DNA from: Saccoglossus kowalevskii
Taxonomy: Eukaryota > Hemichordata > Enteropneusta > Harrimaniidae
Length of the DNA: 15,662 nucleotides
Assembly (NCBI RefSeq): GCF_000003605.2
Contig: NW_003137851.1
Span: forward strand, 2,963 to 18,624
Direction: 5' to 3'
Position numbers and translations under genes: made by a program. Positions 6,201 through 11,701 of this stretch are shown here, one piece after another; position 1 is the stretch's first letter; the number at the start of each line of letters is the position of its first letter. The notes under the pieces are model-generated. The model searched no databases, was not told where the DNA came from, and worked only from the letters and a program-made list of their open reading frames with translations.

Positions 6201-8467
6201 TATATTATAATGAGAGGGGGCAAGGGTTATTTTCGTTCAACGTAATTGGAATATTTTTTTTTGTTCGTACAACGTAAATTGAAAAAATAAATTCCGTAAT
6301 TCTGTAATCACAGGCTAGACGTACAACGTAATCAATCAAATATTTGTTTCGTACACTGTAAAAATGTGTCATTTTTCTCGGTACGTACAAGAATTTCGTC
6401 CAAATAAAAAAAGTCGTAAAGAATAATCCAGGGAAATTACAGTTTCGAAACTGTAAAACGACTAGATGACACAATTGACTGCAAAATTCAATATTCATTG
6501 TAAACCGTAAAAACGTCTTTTTTATTTCCCCTAAACTGTACCAGCTACCCCCTTGCCCCCCTCTATAATGTACTCATTCGCAAAGGAACTTTATGAATCT
6601 TACCTGATCCTCGTTCTAACAGTTCTTGGACCACATCTTTCCTATTGTACCTAACAGCGTAATGTAGAGGCGTGGCTCCAAGAATGTCTCGTGAATTCAA
6701 TAAAAATGGATCATTGTCAAGCAACTTTTTTGTCTCGTTCGTATTCCCCAGCATAGCAGCCTATCATGCAATGAAATATTAATATTACACGAATATTTAC
6801 TTATTGTGGGTTGAACGTGTATGCATGATTGCTAGATGACAAGTGATGTGCTATAGTTTACAATTAATTCTAATCCAATATAGCAGATCGACACGTTATA
6901 TCAATTATTCATGTTTTCGTATTGTATCTGTATCAAAAAACGAATATTATAACACTTGTTTTCGCAATTGTTCTGCATCAGAATATGTTCTACTCTATAC
7001 TATTTTTACTAAGACAGTCGTCTGTGTTATCACATATTCTAGTACGGCGTCAACAATATTTTAAACAAGAAAACACATTTTCTGGTTTCTCTAGTCTTTA
7101 GTTGTCTGTTATTTTGCATATTCATATAGGTGATTTCCCGTTCACCGTGAGATCTCGCGTTTTTATAGTTGAATGTCGAAATGCCTATCTTTCAAGGAGG
7201 AATAGGGCGTTGGAGTACCCTTTTTGCATCAAAATTAACCATCATTATGTGTATAGCACATCGATCATTATTGCCATTAATGTCATTAATCCAGTGCGAT
7301 GTGTTGACGCCATTACGACGCTATGATCTTTTTTTGTAATGTGTTTACATTCGATTTCACACTTAACGCGGGATCTCGCAGTAAACAGAAAATAGTCTAT
7401 TGGTTAGTGGATAATTTATAAATTCATCGAAGTCCAACTTATATTAAAATTTCCGGCCATTAAATCTCATTGGAGTTTTCTACACATTACTAAATGTGGG
7501 TGGATGTTTAAATTCGTTTCCAAGGAAACGCAAATGCCACGGAAGCAGCCTTTGTTAAATTATAATCGACACATGAAAAGAAGTCGTTTCATAGACTGTA
7601 ATACGAACAAATACTAAGTAGCCATATGGTTAGCTATATGGTTAACCGTATTAGTTGTTTTGTTCCACAGACTTAAAACTATTGAATGGTTTGGCATACT
7701 TCCCAATGTTACGGACTGTTAAACTTTCTATTGTTACTGACTACTATTGTTATATTTAGTTTATGTTGCCATGTTCGAGTAAATAAATAAATAAATTGTA
7801 CTCTTTGATTTATACACGCAACTTAATTGATTGCTGTGGTCAGCCAAGAAAGAGATAGCCAACATTCCATAATATATCCCAAACATAGATAGAACAAGCT
7901 TACCCCGCACCAAACATAGATAGATCATGGTTACCCCGCACCAAACATAGATAGATCATGGTTACCCCGCACCAAACATAGATAGATCATGGTTACCCCG
8001 CACCAAAACATGGATAGATCATGGTTACCCCGCACCAAAACATGTATAGATCAATGTTACGCCGCACCAAAACATAGATAGATCAAGGTTACCCAGCACC
8101 AAACATAGATAGATCAATGTTACCCCGGACCAATCATAGATAGATCAAGGTTACCCTGCACTATCCTACATTGATTCGTCATTATACACACCTGCCAAAT
8201 AGTCAGATTAGTTTCGTCTTCTTGTAAGTTCGGGACGACAACTTCCACACCAGATATAAGGTTCTTCATAGCATCGTCAAGGCGTGCTCGAGCAGACCTT
8301 AAGGTACGCGAGGGCTTTGACGATTGATTTTCAGTATCCTTCGTCTTGGTCACAGCCAATGTGGTCCATTTTTCAGTTATAGTGTTTTTAAGTTTCGGGT
8401 CAGAATTCACCGGATGAATCTTTCGGTTCCGTCGACCAAGTTTATTGGTCGCCATCTTTGTTGACAT
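111..8467 (-). CDS. TRPA1: TRPA1-like ankyrin-repeat cation channel, N-terminal 13 exons (3' part beyond window)
   Basis: Seen: 13 exons with matching GT/AG sites and phases join to 650 codons plus 2 bases without a stop. Residues 1-89 are basic and low in complexity. From about residue 90 there are ankyrin repeats of near 33 residues starting at about 90, 118, 150, 185, 218, 251, 292, 325, 358, 391, 424, 459, 492, 526, 559, 592 and 625, most with the TPLHxAA core or a variant. Known: TRPA1 channels carry 14-18 N-terminal ankyrin repeats, then a linker with electrophile-sensing cysteines and six membrane helices. They are plasma-membrane calcium-permeable sensors of irritants or temperature. 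Inferred: the repeat number, the short leader and the ending in LVLNK plus a split Arg codon, where TRPA1 has a KRW motif, fit this family. No pore or membrane segment lies in the window, so another long ankyrin protein cannot be excluded. The last donor is open, so the gene continues left of position 111. Confidence 0.72.
418..529 (-). CDS. TRPA1-like exon 12 (ankyrin repeat 15)
   Basis: This 112-base exon follows acceptor CACTCATTCCACAG, completes Arg557 and ends in phase 0 at donor AGA|GTAAGC. It encodes residues 558-594: DESRRTSLALAAKNGHADIV, then KILLKNHADIDTVDKNR. That is one whole repeat plus the first residues of the next. Introns 11 and 12 (95 and 137 bases) are the two shortest in the window and carry no repeat I can see. 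Confidence 0.88.
625..786 (-). CDS. TRPA1-like exon 11 (ankyrin repeats 13-14)
   Basis: This 162-base exon follows acceptor TTTGTTTTCAG, completes Asn503 and ends two bases into codon 557 at donor CAG|GTATGA. It encodes the rest of repeat 13 (KGHYESLQVLAETDSTHIND) and repeat 14 (GNTPLLLASKMGHSKAVTHLL). The DGNT start of repeat 14 and GH-KAV in its helix resemble the penultimate repeats of TRPA1 proteins. Both ends share the same phase (2-2), so skipping would keep the frame. Confidence 0.88.
935..1091 (-). pseudogene. LINE reverse-transcriptase remnant (intron 10)
   Basis: Read on the minus strand, 1091-1020 gives NRIVNFDKTKIILYGNYGF and ends at TAG. A second frame, 1012-935, gives SYFKYLGVVFSSSSLLRKAK and ends at TAG. 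N-KTK followed about 20-30 residues later by FKYLGV-FS is the signature just after the catalytic palm in non-LTR retrotransposon reverse transcriptases. The frameshift and stops show it is dead. The clade (jockey, CR1 or RTE-like) cannot be fixed from this much sequence. Confidence 0.75.
1220..1302 (-). CDS. TRPA1-like exon 10 (ankyrin repeats 12-13)
   Basis: This 83-base exon starts in phase 0 after GTTTTTATCAG and ends two bases into codon 503 at donor AA|GTACGT. It encodes residues 476-502: ILRLLIKHGCNILRKD closes repeat 12 and ERTPLHLAA opens repeat 13. Its 5' boundary falls at the same point of the repeat as the exon 6/7 boundary (four residues into helix 2), a hint that exon units were duplicated along with repeats. 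Confidence 0.87.
1750..1804 (-). mobile_element. Internally deleted family 1 MITE, about 55 bp (intron 9)
   Basis: Read from 1804 leftward, 38 of the first 39 bases match the left arm of the 3410 element (from TTTAAAGCGCG to GTTCGAAT). The sequence then jumps to a CGTCATTT right end (inverse AAATGACGG, 1750-1758). Both ends are kept and the middle is lost. The TTTAAA end begins 11 bases into the intron after the exon 9 donor. Confidence 0.75.
1816..2094 (-). CDS. TRPA1-like exon 9 (ankyrin repeats 9-12)
   Basis: At 279 bases this is the longest exon; it is phase 0 at both ends and encodes residues 383-475. It carries repeat 10 (RFTPLLSAAWKGQTAAAKYL), repeat 11 (NCLHWAAYGNHLDLAEMLL) and half of repeat 12 (MTPTHIAAETGNVK). 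Repeat 11 has a slightly longer loop (GGCVLMNEKD). The acceptor ATATATAATTAG has almost no pyrimidine tract. The donor AAG|GTATGA lies 11 bases from a mini-transposon. Skipping this exon would keep the frame and remove about 2.8 repeats. Confidence 0.9.
2095..2498. other. Intron 8, nothing recognised
   Basis: This AT-rich intron has no paired repeats or coding segment. Open sequence runs into it past the exon 8 donor but has no ankyrin signature. Confidence 0.5.
2499..2547 (-). CDS. TRPA1-like exon 8 (49-base small exon, ankyrin repeat 9)
   Basis: This short exon was found by phase. One base completes Arg366, then 16 codons read AAMYNRLEVMECLINS and end at donor TCC|GTGAGT in phase 0. The acceptor CTATCCAATTGCAG is good. 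Joining it to exon 7 restores a standard repeat core (PLHRAAMYNRLEVM), and joining it to exon 9 gives LINSGTVLEG. The open frame continues past the donor, so a simple open-reading-frame view would merge this exon into intron sequence. Confidence 0.88.
2624..2671. repeat. Short inverted repeat in intron 7
   Basis: ATGTTAGGT at 2624-2632 pairs with ACCTAACAT at 2663-2671 around a 30-base loop. It could be a hairpin or a worn element end; no function is suggested. Confidence 0.5.
2707..2870 (+). mobile_element. TTAA-type MITE, family 2, copy 1 (intron 7)
   Basis: This 164 bp element is flanked by TTAA on each side. Inside that, the ends are AGCGGGAGGGTCGTCACC and the inverse of 2849-2866 (AGCGGGAGTGTCGTCACC), 17 of 18 identical, and the match continues imperfectly for about 12 more bases. 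TTAA targets are typical of piggyBac-like and some other superfamilies. The terminus resembles that of family 1. Confidence 0.87.
3094..3266 (-). CDS. TRPA1-like exon 7 (ankyrin repeats 7-9)
   Basis: This 173-base exon starts in phase 0 after TCCTCTCTGTAG and ends with two bases of codon 366 at donor CAG|GTGAGA. It encodes residues 309-365: the end of repeat 7 (ITKYCLKCSADINAQ), repeat 8 (YTPLHLVAVTGNENLAKML) and the start of repeat 9 (RMMPLH). Cys313 and Cys316 lie close together in helix 2 of repeat 7. Any functional role for them is unknown. Confidence 0.9.
3410..3544 (+). mobile_element. TTTAAA-ended MITE, family 1, copy 1 (intron 6)
   Basis: This 135 bp element starts TTTAAAGCGCGGTGGTCGTC and ends with the inverse of TTTAAATGACGGTGGTCGTC, so the terminal repeats match at 17 of 20 positions. 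The TTTAAA at both ends suggests a TTAA-centred target duplication. The core is about 90% identical to 11571-11701. No coding capacity. Confidence 0.85.
3642..3739 (-). CDS. TRPA1-like exon 6 (ankyrin repeats 6-7)
   Basis: This 98-base exon completes Gly276 and ends in phase 0 at donor GAA|GTGAGT. It encodes residues 276-308. The segment SSKVCMEDRD lengthens the loop between repeats 6 and 7 by several residues, the only clear break in the 33-residue spacing in this part. Repeat 7 follows with STALHLAVARSHIE. Confidence 0.88.
3907..4015 (-). CDS. TRPA1-like exon 5 (ankyrin repeats 5-6)
   Basis: This 109-base exon starts in phase 0 after TTTTAACTTACAG and ends one base into codon 276 at donor G|GTAAGT. 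It encodes residues 240-275: LMHGAKLRCKE closes repeat 5, and ITPVMFAAICGSLQTMMFL is repeat 6. Repeat 6 has Met-Phe where Leu-His is usual and three further Met residues, so it is a divergent repeat. Confidence 0.88.
4365..4469 (-). CDS. TRPA1-like exon 4 (ankyrin repeats 4-5)
   Basis: This 105-base exon is phase 0 at both ends and encodes residues 205-239. It has a textbook acceptor (TTTCTTTCCTGTCCAG) and donor (CTT|GTAAGT). It begins LLLYSGADVN, closing repeat 4, and contains repeat 5 (MTPLHLAAQVGNVAMCELL). At 35 codons it is about one repeat unit long, so skipping it would keep both the reading frame and the repeat periodicity. The reading frame also stays open for some distance into both flanking introns. 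Confidence 0.9.
4470..5066. other. Intron 3, left part
   Basis: It holds a two-copy 15 bp direct repeat with GTGGACGGTA at 4645 and 4660 and an (AAAAT)n tract near 4903. No exon or element ends could be supported here. A 61-codon open frame on the plus strand over 4645-4830 resembles no family I know. Confidence 0.45.
4903..4930. repeat. (AAAAT)n microsatellite
   Basis: About four units of AAAAT with A-rich edges in intron 3. It could be the remnant tail of a retroposon, but no body is recognisable beside it. Confidence 0.7.
5072..5332. mobile_element. hAT-like 261 bp MITE (intron 3)
   Basis: The ends are CAGAGGCGGCGGCAC (5072-5086) and the inverse of 5318-5332 (CAGTAGCGGCGGCAC), 13 of 15 identical. 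TACAT flanks both sides (5067-5071 and 5333-5337), a probable 5 bp target duplication. The interior has G/C palindromes such as GGGGCGACGCCCC and GAGGGAGCGCCCCCTC. CAG termini suggest the hAT group, though classical hAT elements make 8 bp duplications. It lies 20 bases downstream of the exon 3 donor. Confidence 0.8.
5354..5532 (-). CDS. TRPA1-like exon 3 (ankyrin repeats 2-4)
   Basis: This 179-base exon takes the split codon from exon 2 (Asp145) and ends in phase 0 at Lys204. It encodes the rest of repeat 2, repeat 3 (core ITALHMATRRNFTNIV) and the first half of repeat 4 (KVPLHVAAHQGNVESLK). The acceptor is GCGCAG|AT. The donor AAG|GTGTGG departs from the usual GTRAGT, and a transposon end lies about 20 bases beyond it. 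Confidence 0.85.
5674..5837 (-). mobile_element. TTAA-type MITE, family 2, copy 2 (intron 2)
   Basis: About 164 bp, a reverse-complement relative of 2707-2870. Shared blocks include TTAAAGCGGGAGGGTCGTC, CCTGCGCACGCGCG, AATTGAGTCCCAA, CGCTTGTTTGTA and GCATGCG. The 5837 end keeps TTAA next to AGCGGGAGGG. The 5674 end is eroded (TATAGTGGGCACTCGTC). It is non-coding, and the open frames over it on both strands are incidental. Confidence 0.85.
5838..6206. other. Intron 2 spacer, nothing recognised
   Basis: This AT-rich sequence lies between two mobile elements. I see no coding potential or repeats beyond short A/T runs. Confidence 0.45.
6213..6564. mobile_element. 352 bp MITE with 6 bp target duplication (intron 2)
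   Basis: The terminal repeats are AGAGGGGGCAAGGG (6213-6226) and the inverse of 6550-6564, identical except for one extra G. Both ends are flanked by ATAATG (6207-6212 and 6565-6570), a likely target-site duplication. The interior is built of recurring GTACAACGTAA-like and ACTGTAAAA-like words at irregular spacing. No transposase is present. The length and duplication suit a cut-and-paste MITE. Its right end is 39 bases from the exon 2 donor. Confidence 0.8.
6604..6760 (-). CDS. TRPA1-like exon 2 (ankyrin repeats 1-2)
   Basis: This 157-base exon starts in phase 0 after a TAG acceptor with a poor pyrimidine tract and ends one base into codon 145 at a strong donor, CAG|GTAAGA. It encodes residues 93-144, from AAMLGNTNETKKLLD to ELLERGS. 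This completes repeat 1 and most of repeat 2, with core ATPLHYAVRYNRKDVV. The upstream intron is the longest in the window (1431 bases). Confidence 0.85.
6763..7140. other. Intron 1, exon 2-proximal part, nothing recognised
   Basis: This is AT-rich intron sequence. I see no gene, RNA or repeat signature between the exon 2 acceptor and the inverted-repeat element at 7141. Confidence 0.5.
7141..7385. mobile_element. 245 bp inverted-repeat element (intron 1)
   Basis: The ends are TTCACCGTGAGATCTCGCGTT (7141-7161) and the inverse of 7365-7385, matching at 17 of 21 positions with a shared GAGATCYCGCGTT core. I see no clear target duplication, so the exact ends and superfamily are uncertain. The interior has no open frame that looks like a transposase, which fits a non-autonomous MITE. 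The last bases of the window (15646-15657) carry TGCGAGATCTCG, possibly the edge of a related copy. Confidence 0.5.
7386..7877. other. Intron 1 sequence without recognised feature
   Basis: This AT-rich intron sequence contains a short (AAAT)n run at about 7776-7795 and a repeated CTATATGGTTA/CCATATGGTTA pair near 7621-7645. I see no coding segment or paired terminal repeats. Confidence 0.5.
7878..8159. repeat. Nine-copy 31-32 bp minisatellite in intron 1
   Basis: Nine head-to-tail copies begin at 7878, 7909, 7940, 7971, 8002, 8034, 8066, 8098 and 8129. Copies 2-4 are identical. Copies 5-7 are 32 bp because of one extra A. The unit reads ACCAAACATAGATAGATC and then ATGGTTACCCCGC. Seven copies contain AGATAG, a WGATAR GATA-factor motif. 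On the gene's sense strand the copies carry GGTAAC or GGTAAGC, which look like 5' splice sites. The array ends 32 bases from the exon 1 donor. A regulatory role is inference. Confidence 0.95.
8192..8467 (-). CDS. TRPA1-like exon 1 (start, residues 1-92)
   Basis: The exon runs from ATG at 8467 to donor CAG|GTGTGT and ends in phase 0 (92 codons, ending TIWQ). An in-frame TGA lies 21 bases upstream of the ATG, so translation cannot begin further out unless an upstream exon is spliced in. A second ATG at 8455 (residue 5) has the better context, AAG before it and G after it. The encoded leader is rich in Lys, Arg, Ser and Thr and has no signal peptide or domain I recognise. Residues 55-75 could form a charged helix leading into the first ankyrin repeat. 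The 5' untranslated region is not defined. Confidence 0.7.
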
Positions 8468-8470
8468 CGA
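8450..8470 (-). other. Two candidate translation starts of the TRPA1-like gene
   Basis: ATG at 8465-8467 is the first after an in-frame TGA but has a pyrimidine-rich context (CTCG before it, T after it). ATG at 8453-8455, four codons on, has A at -3 and G at +4, a near-ideal animal initiation context. Leaky scanning to residue 5 is plausible. The difference is only MSTK. Confidence 0.55.
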
Positions 8471-9130
8471 GTGGGTCAGGTGATTTCAATTGTAAATTCA
8501 CTCCGTCTTTTTTTGGCATTTGACAATTGTGAACAATGGCACAATGGACGTACTTTGAATATAATTACCTGTCAGGGACGCTTGCGTACAGACTTGCTGT
8601 CATTCGATCTACTCCTGCGTGAATGTTTAGGCAATAGACTTGTCTAACGAGGTATCGAATATGTTCTGGTTGTTTTATTACGCACAACGTTCACGCACTT
8701 TACATCACAACAAAGTTGTACCTGGATTCATATAAATCCAACTCACTAACGTACTATGCCCTGGGGAATGGGGGAGGGGGCTTTATGAATGTATTGATGC
8801 ATATATTGTAATGAATATATGCATAACTAAGTTTTCATGAATTTGTATTTGAATATACACACTAGGTCATGCTTTATTATAATATACTATTATATGAACA
8901 CTGTGTCCCTCATGTACAACATAGCAATCGTTTGATGAAATAAGGAAGTAGGTAATGCGCATGCGTTCGATCGTTCGCACTGGTACAAACTAATACTAGT
9001 AATTAGAAAACGTATTTGACAGTGTAGGTCTATGCACTAACGCACTGATACAAATTGTTCATTCCAAGTCCGCGGAAAAGGAAAGGGACTTCGTGTAATA
9101 AGTGGTGCCCTCTAGCTACGAAAGCTGTTA

Positions 9131-9138
9131 TGACGTCA
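9131..9138. promoter_or_regulatory. CRE palindrome TGACGTCA
   Basis: A full CREB/ATF consensus site about 0.66 kb upstream of the channel start codon. Function is unproven. Confidence 0.35.
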
Positions 9139-9889
9139 TTGGGTGTTAAAACACATTGTTCTTGTAAATTTATTTTATTCTGAATGACAAACGACTACGT
9201 AACAAAGTACAGTCGTCTGTTTCAACTACAATGAATTCACTAATCTATGTTTTTTGGGTGCAGCTTTCAGAAAGGGTGATTTCCCAGTTGCTGAGGGAGT
9301 TGTGGCTCCTTATTTTGTTCTTCCCACGACGAAGTTGATTGAACTGCCTTCTATGGGAAGACTAATCACGATGTTATTTCTCAGCAAACAAATACATATA
9401 ACTTAAGCAACCAACATTAATAATTAACAATGAGAAAATGTACATAATGATTTTTCAATTCAACGATAGAAACGTAGTGACAAGTACACGAACGTGGAGC
9501 ATTGTGGGTAATGTATGGTTAGCAACTTTTACGAACAGAATACTTACGACTCTTTCCAAACACGTAAATAAATTACACCGTCCCAAATTTGATACAATTT
9601 CCAAAATCTGATCTTTTTAATACAAATGGCATCACATCTAAATATAGATAAATACATCGCGATAGAAGATAAATTTACCATATTACATTATGATTATTGT
9701 GAGCTGACGCATAAACATACATGTATAACACTTGCTCTAACTTCTATTAAACGTGTCACTCTTGAAATAAATAAACGGTGAATTATCAAATAAGTTTCCA
9801 GAAAAGAATTCTAATTACACATGTTTCTTTCAGGAAATGACATCGTCTAGTACAAAGAAGAATATACCTTCTCTATATGTCACGCCCTC

Positions 9890-9897
9890 TGACGTCA
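9890..9897. promoter_or_regulatory. CRE palindrome TGACGTCA
   Basis: A second full CREB/ATF consensus site about 1.4 kb upstream of the channel start codon and 0.3 kb from the 3' end of the GPCR pseudogene. Function is unproven. Confidence 0.3.
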
Positions 9898-10192
9898 GTC
9901 ACTGACCGATGGGGTAAATAGTTGCTATGTTTGTTTGTTTTTTCTCTAAAATACACACCTGGTCCATTGAGTGTACTTCAGTTACGAGAAACCGGCAACT
10001 TAAAATAAACTGTCGTGTTCTGTGGCAGTACGTAGGGGCAATACAGGCACGTTTTCTACCATGATGATAGTTCATTGTCACCATTTTGACGGCAATGTCC
10101 TTTGTTCAAAAGATTTCAACACGATATCTTCCCAAGATGTTCTGAAATGAACACAGACACTACCTAAAGTGCTTTCGTTGCATATATCCACA

Positions 10193-10887
10193 TTATTGGC
10201 GGTGAAATAGTGTCATTACAATTTTTTTCCATGGAAAATGTTTTTTGAATTTGGAAGACGTTAACGTGTATATTATAGGGTTTATCACGCTGCCAGCACA
10301 GGTAATTGCAAAAAATAAATTAGTCACGCGTTAATTTCTCTCAACAAGCTCGTTTGTTACCAACATGCCAAGTACACACAGTGGCACGTAGAACAAGATG
10401 AAACATACAGCAAGAAAAATTGATGTAGTAATAGATGCAAAGTTTTTAGACGTTTTACATCCTCCACCATTGACTGATTTTGAGTTTTTATAATATTGTG
10501 GCAGATGTAACTATATGATGTGCTTATTATAATTAACGATACAAACACTATACCAACAGCTACTTTCGATACGTCTTTTACTTGCTGATCGACAGGAGTA
10601 CTTTGGCATTGACGAATAAAATGCCAATGTTTGCAGTACACATTCATTATGATTTATATTAATATCAGTCTCAGAGTTTATAAGACGTTTTACAGTCAGG
10701 TACAATTTTAGAAGTGAAGTGATGACACAAACTTTTAAATCCGCTACAGCTAATGATACCAGTTGAATATTCGTAGATTCTTATTGGAGTATACAATATA
10801 ACACACAATACCGTTACCAGATGTACCAACTAGAAACACGATGCCGTAGATAACGCTGGAAATGATATCAAATGTAGTGTCAGACAT
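10193..10887 (-). pseudogene. Rhodopsin-class (class A) GPCR pseudogene
   Basis: Minus strand, ATG at 10887. Frame A gives TM1 (GIVFLVGTSGNGIVCYIVY, with the GxxGN motif) and stops at 10750. Frame B gives TM2 (TNIQLVSLAVADLKVCVI, with LAxAD) and the start of TM3 (NECVLQTLAFYSS). The rest of TM3, the DRY region and TM4 are missing. Frame A resumes with TM5 (KVAVGIVFVSLIIISTSYSY). Frame B returns with TM6 (FLAVCFILFYVPLCVLGML), an in-frame TAA at 10331-10333, then TM7 with NPIIYT at 10265-10282 and a short basic tail ending at TAA 10193. Known: these motifs define class A receptors. The position of the opsin lysine holds Cys, so it is not an opsin. The ligand class is unknown. Two frameshifts, a deletion of roughly 80 or more residues and a nonsense codon show it is dead. 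It has no visible introns, so it derives from a single-exon receptor or a retrocopy. Confidence 0.88.
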
Positions 10888-11570
10888 GGTGATATAAGCG
10901 CTAACACTGACTCACTGCTACTTGTCAGTTCTTCAATCCTCAGTTTGCATCATTTTATCCCATCATAACCACAGATTCACCCATGGCAACTGAATAAATT
11001 TGCATCATTAACATGTGACTCGGTAACTACTTTTCCACATATGATGCACTGTGACAAGAAAGTGAATTAGTTCTAAAATTATATATTATTAATTGTTTAT
11101 TTTATTCGCATTTCACGGTTTAATTTTGACAATAGTAGCATATACGTCTAAAACGTGTAAAGGAGTGGTGATGTGAGGTGGGTTAGATAATGGAAATGAT
11201 AATTTGTAATAATGACGTAAAACGATCACGTGTTTAAAGGATGTATATCACAGTATTGCAATAATTAGTTTCAAGGGTTTAACAGAAGAGTATCATTCTC
11301 CAGTTCCGTAACTATTGTCTACTAATATTTTCAAAAAATAATCGAATATTAAACTTTGAGGTTGAAAATATGTTGTGGCTACAGGGTGTATCGAGTAAAT
11401 CAATCAATTAAAATATCACTGTGTGCTTCACTGGATGAGTGAGTTTTGAATAATTTTTTTGTTTTACTGTCGATCAACATACCGGTGAAAAAAATTGCTA
11501 GAAGCCATGCTCTATACAAATATGATGGTGCAAATTCACACGTGGTAACTTAATCCTAGTAACTATATTT
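10888..11570. other. Spacer upstream of the GPCR pseudogene
   Basis: This AT-rich sequence has no reading frame, RNA gene or paired repeats that I can support. Confidence 0.45.
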
Positions 11571-11701
11571 TTTAAGCGCGGTGGTCGTCAAGTAGCGCGT
11601 GTCCAAATTTCATGTAAATAAACAGTGTATTTTACACGCGTTGTATACGCCGCCATGAGTCCCATATCGAACAGGACGCGGCACGACGACCACCGGCCTT
11701 T
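11571..11701 (+). mobile_element. TTTAAA-ended MITE, family 1, copy 2
   Basis: This 131 bp copy lies in the same orientation as 3410-3544. They share GCGCGGTGGTCGTC, TTTCATGTAAATAAACA, GTATTTTACACGCGTTGTA, ATGAGTCCCATATCGAACAG and GACGACCACCG. By eye, about a dozen differences occur in 125 bases, several of them C/T or G/A as expected from CpG decay. The terminal TTTAAA is worn at both ends, so this copy looks older or more damaged than the intron 6 copy. Confidence 0.88.

Larger units (their letters stand above)
8468..10192. other. Region upstream of the TRPA1-like gene, no gene seen
   Basis: This should hold the promoter of the minus-strand channel gene, but I find no clear TATA box or Inr. 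Visible items are a near-perfect 18 bp palindrome at 8723-8740 (TGGATTCATATAAATCCA), a 10 bp inverted repeat ATGCATATAT at 8797-8806 with its mate at 8815-8824, and CRE palindromes at 9131 and 9890. The open frame at 9899-10084 (minus) resembles nothing I know. Confidence 0.4.

Noticed and set aside
6205-6498. 97-codon open frame on the minus strand
   Set aside because: It lies almost wholly within the 352 bp MITE and starts in its repetitive interior.
7878-8159. CRISPR array
   Set aside because: The units are contiguous without variable spacers and lie in an intron of an animal gene, so this is a minisatellite.
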